Shown piece by piece: positions 8,510-17,535 of a stretch of 64,000 nucleotides of DNA. Origin of the DNA: Paenibacillus sp. PL91 (lineage in GTDB: Bacteria > Bacillota > Bacilli > Paenibacillales > Paenibacillaceae); NCBI RefSeq assembly GCF_012935325.2, contig NZ_JABBYG020000004.1:434001-498000 (forward strand), in the 5' to 3' direction. Made by a program: the position numbers and the translations under genes. The notes below the pieces were generated by a model. That model searched no databases. It was given only the letters and a program-made list of their open reading frames with translations, and was not told the origin of the DNA. Numbering within the stretch: position 1 is the first letter of the stretch; each line of letters starts with the position of its first letter.

Positions 8510-9331
8510 GTGAAAATCAAAAAAACGATAGTCCGGGCATTTTTGGCCCTTTTAATAATAACTCAAGTTTATCCATTGCTTTGGCTCGTATTGTACTCCT
8601 TTAAGACAAACGAGGAAATACTATCAAGCACTTTCTTCGCTCTCCCACAAGTGATGAAATGGGAAAATTACACGAATGCATTCGTGAACGGACACTACTT
8701 GCAATATTTGTGGAATAGCGTTATTGTGACAGGGATATCGATGATTATTACTTTGGTACTCGGCGCTATGGTCTCCTATGCGATCGGGAGATTCAAATGG
8801 AAAGCTTCTAAAATCGTTATGCTTGTTTTCTTGATCGGTATAATGATACCGACACAAGCGACGCTGATTCCGCTTGTCGTATTGTTTAATAAGCTGCACA
8901 TTATGGATACGCATTTATCGCTTATTTTGCCTTATATCGCTTTCTCTGTACCGATGGCTGTCTTTATTTTGTCCGAATTTTATAAAGGAATTCCTCATGA
9001 GCTCGAAGAATCGGCAGCAATCGATGGGGCATCCATTTATCGTATTTTCATTAGCATTATTTTTCCGATTACAATTCCGCCTTTGATGACGGTTTCGATC
9101 GTAACGTTCATTAACATCTGGAACGAATATATTATGGCGGCTACTTTTATTTCTAGTTCTCATCTCAAAACATTGCCTTTCGGAATTTACAGTTTTGTTG
9201 GGAAATATACAACGAATTACGGCGCAATTGGTGCATACTTGATCTTAGGCGTTATTCCGGTATTGATCGTTTACTTCCTCCTTGCTGACAAAATTACGCA
9301 AGGCATGGTTGCCGGTGCAGTAAAAGGATGA
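8510..9331 (+). CDS. Sugar ABC transporter permease, MalG/UgpE type
   Basis: This is the second membrane subunit of the same importer, with six predicted membrane segments and the EAA loop EESAAIDGASIY. It ends in the characteristic C-terminus GMVAGAVKG. The GTG at 8510 is preferred because AGGAGG at 8495-8500 is nine bases upstream. The ATG at 8501 abuts the ribosome site, and the TTG at 8486 lies before it. From GTG the protein has 273 residues and begins MKIKKTIVRAFLALL. Confidence 0.9.
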   Translation: MKIKKTIVRAFLALLIITQVYPLLWLVLYSFKTNEEILSSTFFALPQVMKWENYTNAFVNGHYLQYLWNSVIVTGISMIITLVLGAMVSYAIGRFKWKASKIVMLVFLIGIMIPTQATLIPLVVLFNKLHIMDTHLSLILPYIAFSVPMAVFILSEFYKGIPHELEESAAIDGASIYRIFISIIFPITIPPLMTVSIVTFINIWNEYIMAATFISSSHLKTLPFGIYSFVGKYTTNYGAIGAYLILGVIPVLIVYFLLADKITQGMVAGAVKG

Positions 9332-9375
9332 TCCATTAAGATCTGCTTAAAAATGGTTTCAAGGGAGATAGGAGC

Positions 9376-11256
9376 ATGAGACGGGGCAAGCAATGGTTTA
9401 ATCGATTAGGTGTTCGTTTATTTCTATTGTTTGTCGGCAGTTCCTTTATCCTCATGCTTGTGTTAACGATGCTGTATTACCAGAGATCGGCCATTCAAGT
9501 CAATGACAAAGTAGGAGACGTAGCATTAAAGAGCATGTCGCAAGCTAGCGGCCATGCCGAGCTGCTTCTGAAGGGTTATTCGATCTTGGCGAAATCGATT
9601 GTCAGCAGCCCGGAGATCCAAACCTATGCTGCGCGTGATCAAAAAGACATTCCTGCGCTGCAGGCGATTAGAGAACGTACGATTACGAACGCCTTAGGCG
9701 CGATATATTATTCATGGGATGATATTATTGGCATCTACGTGATAACGGATACAGGAAAAGTGTACAGCTACGGAAGCCGAAATGCACAGGTGATTGACGT
9801 TGGATATAAGGATACCCTCTGGTACGATCAGATAAAGCAATCCAAAGGGGAGCCGATATGGCTTGGCGTAAAGGATAAATCAATTATTGATCAGATTGAG
9901 AAAAGGCCTGTATTCGCCTTCGGCAGCCAATTGGTGGATTTCACCAATCAGAAGTCGATGGGAATCATACTTGTCGAGATGGAGCCAAAGGCTATTAACG
10001 GCATCATGAAAAACTTGGAGCTGTCCAATAATAGCGAGTCATTTCTCTTGAACAGCGATAAGGCCATACTCGCTCATAACATACCAAATCACATTGCAAC
10101 CTCTATTGCGCGTGATATCGCGGATGAACACGACAGCAAGCCAGTTCAGATCATAGACCATGATCGTTATTTAATCGTTAACGGCATGCTGAACAGCATG
10201 GGGCTGCAGCTCTTGAGCCTAACGCCAAAATCCGATCTCGCTTTCGAGCTGCAACAAACGAAGCAGTTCATTCTCATGATTTTTATGCTGCTCATTTTCT
10301 TATCGATCCTATTGGCATTGTTTGTATCGCGATCGGTTTCCTTGCCGATAAGCCAAATGATTCGTCAAATGAAGCAGGTTGAGCGTGGCGATTTCAATGG
10401 TATGATGGAGGTAAAGTCATTCGAGGAAATCAGGGAAATGGCTCAAAGATTTAACCGAATGGTTGATCGGATCAATGGTTTGATCGCTCGTATTCGAGCG
10501 ATATCCGCGAGTGAAAAAAATGTACAGCTTCAGGTTTTGCAAGCGCAAGTGAATCCTCATTTTTTGTATAACACATTAGATATGATTTACTGGATGCTGG
10601 AGGAGAAAGAAGAAGAAACGCTTAGCGAGGTTGTTCTTTCCCTTTCTGAAATATTCAGGTACAGCAGCAACTGGGAGCATTCATCAAGTGTGACGCTGCT
10701 CGAAGAGCTCGAACAAATCAAAAACTATGCGCTTATTTGCCAAACTCGAATGAACCATCGATTAGAAATCAAAATAGAGATCGATCCCATTTGGCATGAA
10801 ATAAAGCTTCCGAAGATGATTTTACAGCCCATTGTAGAGAACGCTATCGTTCACGGTCTGGATGAGAAGGACTCAGATGAAGCTGGAGTTGTCCTTCTTA
10901 CGGCCCATATAGACGCTGGGAATTTATATATTCATATTGAGGATAACGGTGTTGGTATGGAGCAGGACAAGCTTAAGTCACTATTATCCACACTCCATAT
11001 CAAGTCTGAGAAGGAGCGCGCCTATGAGAGAAAGACGGGAGGCAATCTCGAAGAAGTCCCAGAAGGGCAAGCAGAAGATTTAATCTCAATTGACTTGCAG
11101 CGGGAATCCGACACGGGGATTGGGCTGTCTAACGTGCACCGACGACTTTTGCTATGGTATGGACCTGCTTACGGCGTGCAAATTCGCAGCACATTCGGAG
11201 AGGGGACGCGAGTATCCATTATCGTACCCGCTATTTTGGAGGAGGAGCGTGCATGA
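9376..11256 (+). CDS. YesM-type sensor histidine kinase
   Basis: This is a membrane sensor kinase of the LytS/YesM class (His_kinase PF06580). One membrane segment lies near residues 12-30, followed by an extracellular Cache-like sensor region to about 295, a second segment at about 296-318, and a HAMP domain at about 318-372. The phospho-acceptor motif is NPHFLYNTLD near 395. The ATPase domain has the N-box PIVENAIVHGL and glycine boxes DNGVGM and GIGLSNVHRR. Between the boxes is an acidic insert of about 40 residues, which is longer than usual. It overlaps the regulator gene by four bases (ATGA) and follows the importer, so it probably senses that sugar or a related ligand and induces the transporter. 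Confidence 0.92.
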   Translation: MRRGKQWFNRLGVRLFLLFVGSSFILMLVLTMLYYQRSAIQVNDKVGDVALKSMSQASGHAELLLKGYSILAKSIVSSPEIQTYAARDQKDIPALQAIRERTITNALGAIYYSWDDIIGIYVITDTGKVYSYGSRNAQVIDVGYKDTLWYDQIKQSKGEPIWLGVKDKSIIDQIEKRPVFAFGSQLVDFTNQKSMGIILVEMEPKAINGIMKNLELSNNSESFLLNSDKAILAHNIPNHIATSIARDIADEHDSKPVQIIDHDRYLIVNGMLNSMGLQLLSLTPKSDLAFELQQTKQFILMIFMLLIFLSILLALFVSRSVSLPISQMIRQMKQVERGDFNGMMEVKSFEEIREMAQRFNRMVDRINGLIARIRAISASEKNVQLQVLQAQVNPHFLYNTLDMIYWMLEEKEEETLSEVVLSLSEIFRYSSNWEHSSSVTLLEELEQIKNYALICQTRMNHRLEIKIEIDPIWHEIKLPKMILQPIVENAIVHGLDEKDSDEAGVVLLTAHIDAGNLYIHIEDNGVGMEQDKLKSLLSTLHIKSEKERAYERKTGGNLEEVPEGQAEDLISIDLQRESDTGIGLSNVHRRLLLWYGPAYGVQIRSTFGEGTRVSIIVPAILEEERA

Positions 11257-12056
11257 ATATATTGATCGTGGATGACGAGAAGCCGATATGTGACGGTGTG
11301 AAACGGACCATTCTCTCCTCTTTTCCGGATGCTTCGATATTAGTGGCTGGAAACGGGAAAGATGCGCTGGATCTACTCTCCAAATCATCGGTTGATATCG
11401 TCATCATGGACATCAAGATGCCGAAGATGAACGGTTTAATGCTTCTGGCAGCAGGCAGGGAATTGGATCAGCGTATTAAGTGGATCATTATTTCAGCCCA
11501 TGCCGATTTCTACTATGCACAGGAAGCGCTCAGGCAAGGAGCCTCCGACTATATGCTTAAGCCGATTGGGAAGCAAAAATTGATAGCGCTTATTACGCGA
11601 CTGCAGGCCGAAATGATTAAGGAGCAACAAAGATTATCAACAAAAGAGCTCCTAGAGCTCGAAGATAAGACAATAAAGGCAAACCAAGCGTTAAAGGATG
11701 GAGATAAATCGTCAACAGGAATGATCGACACAGCCATTCAATATCTTCATGAGCATTTTCATGAGAATGTGTCGCTCGATAAAATCGCTGCTGCCGTTTA
11801 TTTAAATCCTACTTATTTCAGCTTGCTGTTCAAACAAAAAGTCGGAGCTGGCTATAAGGAATACATTACTCAGCTAAGAATGGAAAAAGCCAAGGCATTG
11901 CTGCGAGATACAAACCTTAAAGTATCTGATATTGCGGTGCAGGTTGGCTTTAACGATATGCGTCATTTCACGCAGGTGTTCCGAAAATCATGTCAGGAAA
12001 CACCAACCGAATATCGAATGTCGGAGTCACAGAAGGCAGATCGCACATCACTTTAA
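11253..12056 (+). CDS. YesN-type response regulator with AraC DNA-binding domain
   Basis: The 267-residue protein starts with MNILIVDDEKPI, a receiver domain with phospho-acceptor Asp in VIMDIKMPKMNG (near residue 54) and the conserved Lys in MLKPIG. The C-terminal 100 residues are two AraC helix-turn-helix motifs (LDKIAAAVYLNPTYFSLLFK and VSDIAVQVGFNDMRHFTQVFRK). It is short for the family because the linker is small. The ATG at 11253 overlaps the kinase stop. A frame open further upstream from 11154 lies inside the kinase gene and lacks a ribosome site. It pairs with the preceding kinase. Confidence 0.93.
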   Translation: MNILIVDDEKPICDGVKRTILSSFPDASILVAGNGKDALDLLSKSSVDIVIMDIKMPKMNGLMLLAAGRELDQRIKWIIISAHADFYYAQEALRQGASDYMLKPIGKQKLIALITRLQAEMIKEQQRLSTKELLELEDKTIKANQALKDGDKSSTGMIDTAIQYLHEHFHENVSLDKIAAAVYLNPTYFSLLFKQKVGAGYKEYITQLRMEKAKALLRDTNLKVSDIAVQVGFNDMRHFTQVFRKSCQETPTEYRMSESQKADRTSL

Positions 12057-12085
12057 TCGCATATGTGATTCGCGAAATAGAAGGC

Positions 12086-12119
12086 AAAAACCGCCCTGCA
12101 TGTATGGCGGTTTTTTGTT
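12086..12119 (+). terminator. Intrinsic terminator after the first two-component pair
   Basis: AAAAACCGCC at 12086-12095 pairs with GGCGGTTTTTT at 12106-12116 around a ten-base loop. The T tract is strong, so this ends the importer-sensor operon. Confidence 0.85.
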
Positions 12120-12313
12120 GTTTAGCGGCATTGTAGGCCGGCTGGCAAATTAAGAAAGAGCTGATGTTGCCATTTCGTTCGCTGTTAAATCGGTTCATAC
12201 AATGGTATAAAGAATAAGTGTGGTTTATCGGAATAAGTCGAATGATCTATCTATGTCGAATAATCAACGGACTGAAGGAAGCTAGTCATACGGGATGCAA
12301 AGGAGGGAACATT

Positions 12314-14116
12314 GTGGGATACATTCGTACTATTTTCGGACGTTGGAACTCAATCCGCAACAAGATCTTTTTCTCTATTTTGCTGTTTTTAATCATCCCT
12401 TTTCTGTTGACATTTTATTTCATGGACAAGCCGCTTGAATCCGTCATTGAGCGGAAAATCGGCAGCTCGGCACAGGATGCGCTTTATTTGGTCAATTTTA
12501 ATGTGGAATTGTTTCTGGAGGACATGCTTCAATCGTCAGTCAACATTACCATTAATCCGAGCATTACCAATCTTCTCAAAGACCCCGACTCCATGAGCAG
12601 CTATGAGAAGCTGCGCTTGAATGACACCGCCTTGAATCGTCTGTTCAGCTCTTACTTTACAAACACGTATGTGACTCTGTTCGATCGTTACGGAAATTGG
12701 CAAAGTACGAGCTATTTGCTTAACGAGCTGCTGCAGCAGTATATTGGCGCCGATTGGTATAAGGAAATGATGAAGAAGCCTTATCAAATCAAATGGATGT
12801 TTAATGATAAGGATCTATTATATACAGACCGCAAACCGATCATTACTGTGGTCAAAACGATAACGGAGCTTCAGACGAGAGAAAATATCGGCATGATTGT
12901 ATTTAGCGTAAGGGAGGAGGACATTCGCAAATATTTGACAGGGCTCGAAGGAAGGGTTTATCTCGTCGACAAGAAGGGGACTGTTGTGTCTAGTCCTGCC
13001 AAAGAGATGATCGGAAAAAGCTTGGCAGAGGAAAGCTACATGCCGAAGATCGGAAACAAAACAAGAGGGCAGGAGATTATCAAGAAGGATGGACAAAAGT
13101 GGTTTGTCAATTACGATACGGTGCAGCTAAACGGCTGGAAAATTGTGCAGCTGGTACCGTATGACACCGTTTTTAAAGAGATTTTTGATATCCGCCGAAC
13201 CAATATTTTTATTTTTACGATTATCTTTTTTGTATTCTCCATCATTACAATATCCATTTCATATGGCATATCAAAGCCTCTTAAGCTGCTCAAGAAGAGG
13301 ATGCAGGAGCTTGAGGACAAACAATTTTATTCTGCTATTTCGATAACAGGACCGCAGGAAATCTCTTCTCTACTCGAGACTTACAATAAAATGGTTAAAG
13401 AAATTCGCGGCTTATTGCTGCGAGTGAAGGAGGAGTACGAGCAGAAAGAAGAAATGCGCTTCCGCGCGCTGCAAGCGCAAATAAATCCGCATTTTTTGCT
13501 GAATACATTAAACAATATTAAGTGGATGGCTTATATTCGCAACAACAGCGAGGTCGGGGATATGCTCTCTAATCTCGGCGGTATTTTGGAAGGAAGCATC
13601 GGCAGGGGCGCAAGCTTGATTCCGCTGAAGCAGGAGCTTGATTATATCGACAATTATATCGGTTTGATGAAAATGAAATTTCTCGAAAAGCTATCGGTTG
13701 AAATGGATATCCCGGAGGATTTGATGGATCAGGAAGTGATCAAAATTATGCTGCAGCCGATTATCGAGAACTGTCTGGAGCATGGCATTGAGCCGATGAG
13801 CGGATTAGGGCGCATCGTTATTAAAGCACAATACGAAGAGGATCAGTTCGTACTGCGTGTCTGGGATAATGGCATAGGAATGGAGTCGAATAGGCTAAAG
13901 GAGATCCATGAGCGTCTATCGGCTAGCTCGGCGGAGCCTCCTCCTGATCGAATCGGAGTGAAGAACGTCCACGACCGGATCAGGCTGCAGTACGGTGAAG
14001 AATACGGCCTTCGCATCACTAGTGAGCCTGATGCAGGCACGACTGTAGAATTCCGGCTTCCGATAAAAAAAGTACAGAAAGGGATTGGCGATGAAACTGA
14101 AGGTGATACTGGTTGA
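12314..14116 (+). CDS. YesM-type sensor histidine kinase (second pair)
   Basis: This 600-residue sensor kinase has a membrane segment near residues 15-35, an extracellular Cache-like domain, a second segment near 295-317 and a HAMP region. The phospho-acceptor motif is NPHFLLNTLN. The ATP-binding domain has N-box PIIENCLEHGI and G-box DNGIGM and GVKNVHDRI. The GTG at 12314 is chosen because AGGAGGG lies at 12301-12307. The in-frame ATG at 12218 has no ribosome site and would add a 32-residue non-membrane leader. It overlaps the next regulator gene by 26 bases. The neighbouring nan operon suggests a ligand linked to sialic acid or host glycans (inference). Confidence 0.9.
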   Translation: MGYIRTIFGRWNSIRNKIFFSILLFLIIPFLLTFYFMDKPLESVIERKIGSSAQDALYLVNFNVELFLEDMLQSSVNITINPSITNLLKDPDSMSSYEKLRLNDTALNRLFSSYFTNTYVTLFDRYGNWQSTSYLLNELLQQYIGADWYKEMMKKPYQIKWMFNDKDLLYTDRKPIITVVKTITELQTRENIGMIVFSVREEDIRKYLTGLEGRVYLVDKKGTVVSSPAKEMIGKSLAEESYMPKIGNKTRGQEIIKKDGQKWFVNYDTVQLNGWKIVQLVPYDTVFKEIFDIRRTNIFIFTIIFFVFSIITISISYGISKPLKLLKKRMQELEDKQFYSAISITGPQEISSLLETYNKMVKEIRGLLLRVKEEYEQKEEMRFRALQAQINPHFLLNTLNNIKWMAYIRNNSEVGDMLSNLGGILEGSIGRGASLIPLKQELDYIDNYIGLMKMKFLEKLSVEMDIPEDLMDQEVIKIMLQPIIENCLEHGIEPMSGLGRIVIKAQYEEDQFVLRVWDNGIGMESNRLKEIHERLSASSAEPPPDRIGVKNVHDRIRLQYGEEYGLRITSEPDAGTTVEFRLPIKKVQKGIGDETEGDTG

Positions 14117-15275
14117 TGACGAGCTTCTAGTACGATTGGGCATTAAATCGTTGATTGACTGGGAGAAGCATGATTTCGAATTTATCGGAGACGCTTCAGA
14201 TGGAGAAAAAGCGCTGGAGCTTATGGAATATAAGGTACCGGATATTTTGCTCACTGACATTGTGATGCCGCGCATGAATGGGCTTGAGCTCATAGAAATC
14301 GTTAAAAAACGTTACCCGAATACGTTAATTATCGTACTCAGCAGCCATAATGAATTCGAATACGTACGCAAGGCAATGAAGCTTGGCGTAGAGGATTATT
14401 TGTTAAAAGCATCGATGAAGCCTGCAGAGCTGCTCGATCTTCTTGTTGAAGCTGCAGGCAAAATAGCTCGGGGCCAAGCGAAGCCTCTCCCGCATCGCAA
14501 TCAAGCGGAGACTCCAGAAACAAGAATCGATGCCGTCTCGCGGCAGCTTAAATTGTTGCTGGTTAACGACCTTTCATCAACCGTAGAAACGACGAATTTG
14601 CGTCCTGCCTCTATTCTTCTCGTCCTTCACGTGCGGCATGCAAGAGAGGGAGGACCGGAGGCCTCGGCGATCCAGCTGCTGAAGCATCTGATTGAGTCCG
14701 AGCTGCAATCGATCATGGACAGCCAGCCCATAGCGACCGGTAACCGGGAAATCGTTGTATTGCTGACGTTATCTGAGCAGAAGCTTCCGGAATTAGAAAT
14801 GATCATCAGCAGCTTAGTCAGCGCATCCAATCAACTGCTCGGCATTTCCCTCCGTGCCGAAGCCAGTGATCCTATCCTTAAATGGGAAGATATACGCAGC
14901 CAATATTTGAAAACGAAGGAGAGGCTAATCGATCAGGGTGTTCGTGAAACCTCCCGTGACGATATTAGAAAGCTTCTTGATTATATGAAGGCGAACTATA
15001 CGCAAGATATTTCATTGAAGCATGCAGCCGAGATGATCAATATGAGCGAGAGCTATTTGAGCACGATTTTCAAAAAAGAAACCGGCTATGGCTTTACCGA
15101 TTGGATTAATTCGCTGCGCATTGAACAGGCGGCCACTTATCTCGTCGAGACGAATTTGCCAAGCTATTTGATAGCGGAGCAGGTCGGGTATGAGAATATC
15201 AATTATTTCGGGCGGATTTTCAAAAAAATCAAAGGGGTCAGCCCGCAAAAATATCGCGCTAGTCATCAAAAATAG
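14091..15275 (+). CDS. YesN-type response regulator with AraC DNA-binding domain (second pair)
   Basis: The 394-residue regulator begins MKLKVILVDDELLVRLG. The phospho-acceptor Asp is in LLTDIVMPRMNG, followed by a central linker of about 170 residues of unknown fold and a C-terminal AraC domain (LKHAAEMINMSESYLSTIFK, SYLIAEQVGYENINYFGRIFKK). The ATG at 14091 has AGAAAGGGA upstream. A TTG at 14085 is a poorer alternative. The gene ends 240 bases before the nan operon, where AT-rich direct repeats precede the first gene, so nan may be its target (inference). Confidence 0.92.
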   Translation: MKLKVILVDDELLVRLGIKSLIDWEKHDFEFIGDASDGEKALELMEYKVPDILLTDIVMPRMNGLELIEIVKKRYPNTLIIVLSSHNEFEYVRKAMKLGVEDYLLKASMKPAELLDLLVEAAGKIARGQAKPLPHRNQAETPETRIDAVSRQLKLLLVNDLSSTVETTNLRPASILLVLHVRHAREGGPEASAIQLLKHLIESELQSIMDSQPIATGNREIVVLLTLSEQKLPELEMIISSLVSASNQLLGISLRAEASDPILKWEDIRSQYLKTKERLIDQGVRETSRDDIRKLLDYMKANYTQDISLKHAAEMINMSESYLSTIFKKETGYGFTDWINSLRIEQAATYLVETNLPSYLIAEQVGYENINYFGRIFKKIKGVSPQKYRASHQK

Positions 15276-15289
15276 TAGGCATTTTCATT

Positions 15290-15322
15290 TCTCCCCTGAA
15301 TTTGAGGGGGGATTTTTTATTC
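15290..15322 (+). terminator. Intrinsic terminator after the second two-component pair
   Basis: CTCCCCT at 15291-15297 pairs with AGGGGGG at about 15305-15311 around GAATTTG, followed by ATTTTTTATT. It separates the regulator from the nan operon. Confidence 0.75.
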
Positions 15323-15333
15323 AAAAGCATTTT

Positions 15334-15399
15334 AAAATTGTGAACATTTCATTTAAAAATAGTGAATAAACAGCCGTTATCCAAAAATGTTGAATAAAA
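15334..15399 (+). promoter_or_regulatory. AT-rich direct repeats upstream of the nan operon
   Basis: Three related elements occur: AAAATTGTGAACATTT at 15334, AAAAATAGTGAATAAAC at 15355 and AAAAATGTTGAATAAAA at 15383. The last two match at 14 of 17 positions. Direct repeats of this kind suit an AraC-type response regulator, and one is encoded immediately upstream. Confidence 0.4.
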
Positions 15400-15445
15400 A
15401 ACGAAAATTTCGTTCCTGTTTTGATCGAATTTACAAAGCTATAAT
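15400..15445 (+). promoter_or_regulatory. nan operon promoter region with 15-bp palindrome
   Basis: A perfect TATAAT lies at 15440-15445 without a good -35 box. Just upstream, AACGAAAATTTCGTT (15400-15414) is a perfect 7-1-7 palindrome where a -35 region or an operator would be. A weak -35 suggests activation by a regulator. Confidence 0.5.
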
Positions 15446-15515
15446 TTGCTTATAAACATTTCCGAGCAAAGCATTTGGAAGGTCTAAGCATCTAGACGAG
15501 GGAGGCGGATTAAAC

Positions 15516-15986
15516 ATGATAGCCGGGTCGCTGAAGCATTGGACGACTGAACGAAAGTTCGCACACCCTGTACTGCGCAAAGCTATCGATTTTTTGGCAG
15601 AGACGGATTTTGGCGTGTTGGAGGCAGGGAAATACCCGATCTGGGGCGATGATATGTTCGCACTGCTTATGGCGAACACAACGAAGCCTAAGGAAGAGCA
15701 GCCCGCCGAAAAGCATGAGCGTTTCCTCGATATTCATCTTTTGCTTGAGGGGGAGGAGACGATCGGTTGGCAAGTGCAGGACGGGAATAGTAAGCCATCC
15801 GCGCCTTATAACCCGGAGGAGGACTTTGCGCTATTTACGGAGTTGCAGGACGAGACTTTGATCAAGCTAAAGCCAGGCATGTATATGGTGCTGTTCCCGG
15901 AAGACATTCATCGGCCGGGAATAACCGAAGCGATAGCCACGGATGTGCGCAAGATCGTTGTCAAAATCAATCAGGATTTACTTTAA
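15516..15986 (+). CDS. YhcH/YjgK/YiaL family protein, probable sialic acid anomerase (NanQ-like)
   Basis: The 156-residue cytosolic protein matches the YhcH/YjgK/YiaL (DUF386) cupin family: KHERFLDIHLLLEGEE near residue 67 and LFPEDIHRPGI near 127 supply the conserved His and Glu residues of the metal site. Family members encoded in sialic acid operons act as mutarotases that convert alpha to beta forms. As the first gene of a nan operon that includes a binding protein, permeases and nanK-nanA-nanE, this role is likely. GGGAGGCGG precedes the ATG. Other members act in other sugar pathways, so the exact substrate is inferred from context. Confidence 0.85.
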   Translation: MIAGSLKHWTTERKFAHPVLRKAIDFLAETDFGVLEAGKYPIWGDDMFALLMANTTKPKEEQPAEKHERFLDIHLLLEGEETIGWQVQDGNSKPSAPYNPEEDFALFTELQDETLIKLKPGMYMVLFPEDIHRPGITEAIATDVRKIVVKINQDLL

Positions 15987-16028
15987 TGACTTCTATGAGA
16001 TGACCACTATTTAAAGGGGGCTATATCC

Positions 16029-17447
16029 ATGTTAAAAAGTCGTAAGTTTTCTGTGGTTTCAGCATTCATTTTAATTATCGCCATTTTGGCGGGTTGTTCC
16101 GGAAACGGGAACGAAGCAGGCACGAGTCCAAATAAAAGCGAGAACGATGGAGCTAGCGGCAATAAAGAGAAGGTTGAGCTCTCCTTATGGCTCACGCCGC
16201 AGTGGAAAGGCGTCTTCGATGCCACTGAAGATAATGCCGACTATGACAGCTTCTTCAAATTTGCGGCAGATAAATTTTCGGAGCAGTACAAAAACTATGA
16301 TGTAAAAGTAAATGTTCAAGTCGTTGCCGGCGATCAGCGGGACGAGCTGCTTAACGTTAATCTAAACGGCGGAACACCTCCTGATATTTTCTTTGAAAGC
16401 GTTTTTGCGATGGGTGACTATGCTCACCGCGGAGCCTTGGTACCGCTAAATGACATCGTTGACGATGCGGCAAAAAGCGATATTGCGCAAGGCTACTGGG
16501 ATAACGTTACCTTTGGAGATGGGGTTTACTTCTACCCGTTCTCGCAAAATCCCGGCACGCTAGCCTACAATGCTGACATGTTTAAAGCAGCTGGCCTAGA
16601 GAAATTTCTTGGTGACGAAAAAGAAATCAAAACATGGACTTTGGCCGAGTACGAGCAGATTTTGGAAGGCTTGAAAACGAAGCTGCCGAAGGACAAATAT
16701 TCGAATACGTACCCGATGGCGCTTTACGCTTTGAACAATCAAGGCGACACGTGGAATCTAGCTTACCTCAGAATGTTCGGAAACAAGTTCTTTGATGAGC
16801 AAGGCAATCTGATTGTTGATGATGAGAGCGGTGTCAAAGCGGCGGAATGGCTGAAGAAGATCTACAGCGCAGGCTACACCAATCCAGGCGCAGAATCGGT
16901 ATCCTCCAATGATGCGAATGCGATGTTCCAAAATCAACAGCTCGCAATCAGCTTTACCAATGCAGTCCTGTTCAACAATGCAAAAGCGGATATGGAAGCG
17001 GGCAAAGCGCCGAAGTTCGATCTTAGGCTTGCCAACATCCCGTCCGAAAACGGAGATCCGCTATCCTTCACTTATGTAATCGGCGCCAGCGTATTCCAGA
17101 CCGGAGACGAAACCCGCATTCAAGTCGCCAAAGATTTCGTGAAGTTTTTCTCCACTGATCCTGAGCTCGTTAAAGCTTCTAAGAACAGCATTCCTGTAAG
17201 AAGCTCCGTAGCATCGGAGTTCAAGGACCAATATCCGCTTTTCGCGGCTTATGATACAAACGCTTCACATATGTTCAACTTCACAGGCAACGTGCCTGGC
17301 TATAGCGAGCTTAGACAAGTGCTTTATCCAGAGCTGCAAGCGATCTACATTGGCGAAAAAACGGCTGCGCAAGCGATGAAGGACTACCAAGCAAAGGGCA
17401 ATGCCGTTATTCAAAAGGCGAAGGAAAACTCAACTCTCTACAAATAG
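16029..17447 (+). CDS. ABC transporter substrate-binding lipoprotein, probable sialic acid importer
   Basis: A lipoprotein signal peptide ends at the lipobox LAGC (Cys near residue 23). The mature part is a family-1 solute-binding protein of about 450 residues (NGGTPPDIFFESVFAMGDY, PGTLAYNADMFKAAGL). Its place between the YhcH-like gene and nanK-nanA-nanE indicates N-acetylneuraminate or a related sialic acid as ligand. This is inference from the operon, not from the binding site. AAGGGGG lies eleven bases before the ATG at 16029. A double stem-loop follows the stop. Confidence 0.87.
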   Translation: MLKSRKFSVVSAFILIIAILAGCSGNGNEAGTSPNKSENDGASGNKEKVELSLWLTPQWKGVFDATEDNADYDSFFKFAADKFSEQYKNYDVKVNVQVVAGDQRDELLNVNLNGGTPPDIFFESVFAMGDYAHRGALVPLNDIVDDAAKSDIAQGYWDNVTFGDGVYFYPFSQNPGTLAYNADMFKAAGLEKFLGDEKEIKTWTLAEYEQILEGLKTKLPKDKYSNTYPMALYALNNQGDTWNLAYLRMFGNKFFDEQGNLIVDDESGVKAAEWLKKIYSAGYTNPGAESVSSNDANAMFQNQQLAISFTNAVLFNNAKADMEAGKAPKFDLRLANIPSENGDPLSFTYVIGASVFQTGDETRIQVAKDFVKFFSTDPELVKASKNSIPVRSSVASEFKDQYPLFAAYDTNASHMFNFTGNVPGYSELRQVLYPELQAIYIGEKTAAQAMKDYQAKGNAVIQKAKENSTLYK

Positions 17448-17461
17448 ACATCTGCCTGCAA

Positions 17462-17510
17462 CCGAAATCATGTTTCGGAGCCTTGATCGCCTCTTAAGCA
17501 ATCAAGGCTT
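17462..17510 (+). terminator. Stem-loops between binding protein and permease (attenuator)
   Basis: CCGAAA/TTTCGG at 17462-17478 is followed by AGCCTTGAT at 17479-17487 pairing with ATCAAGGCT at 17501-17509. There is no T tract, so mRNA stabilisation is more likely than termination. Confidence 0.5.
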
Positions 17511-17535
17511 CGAATAAGAAAGGTAACGGATAACC

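Noticed and set aside
9376..15275. Two adjacent kinase-regulator pairs as a recent tandem duplication
   Set aside because: The kinases and regulators differ strongly in sequence and length (267 and 394 residues for the regulators), so they are separate paralogues, not a recent duplication.
16398..16413. TGAAAGCGTTTTTG as a CcpA catabolite-repression site
   Set aside because: It lies deep inside the binding-protein coding sequence and mismatches the consensus at a key position.
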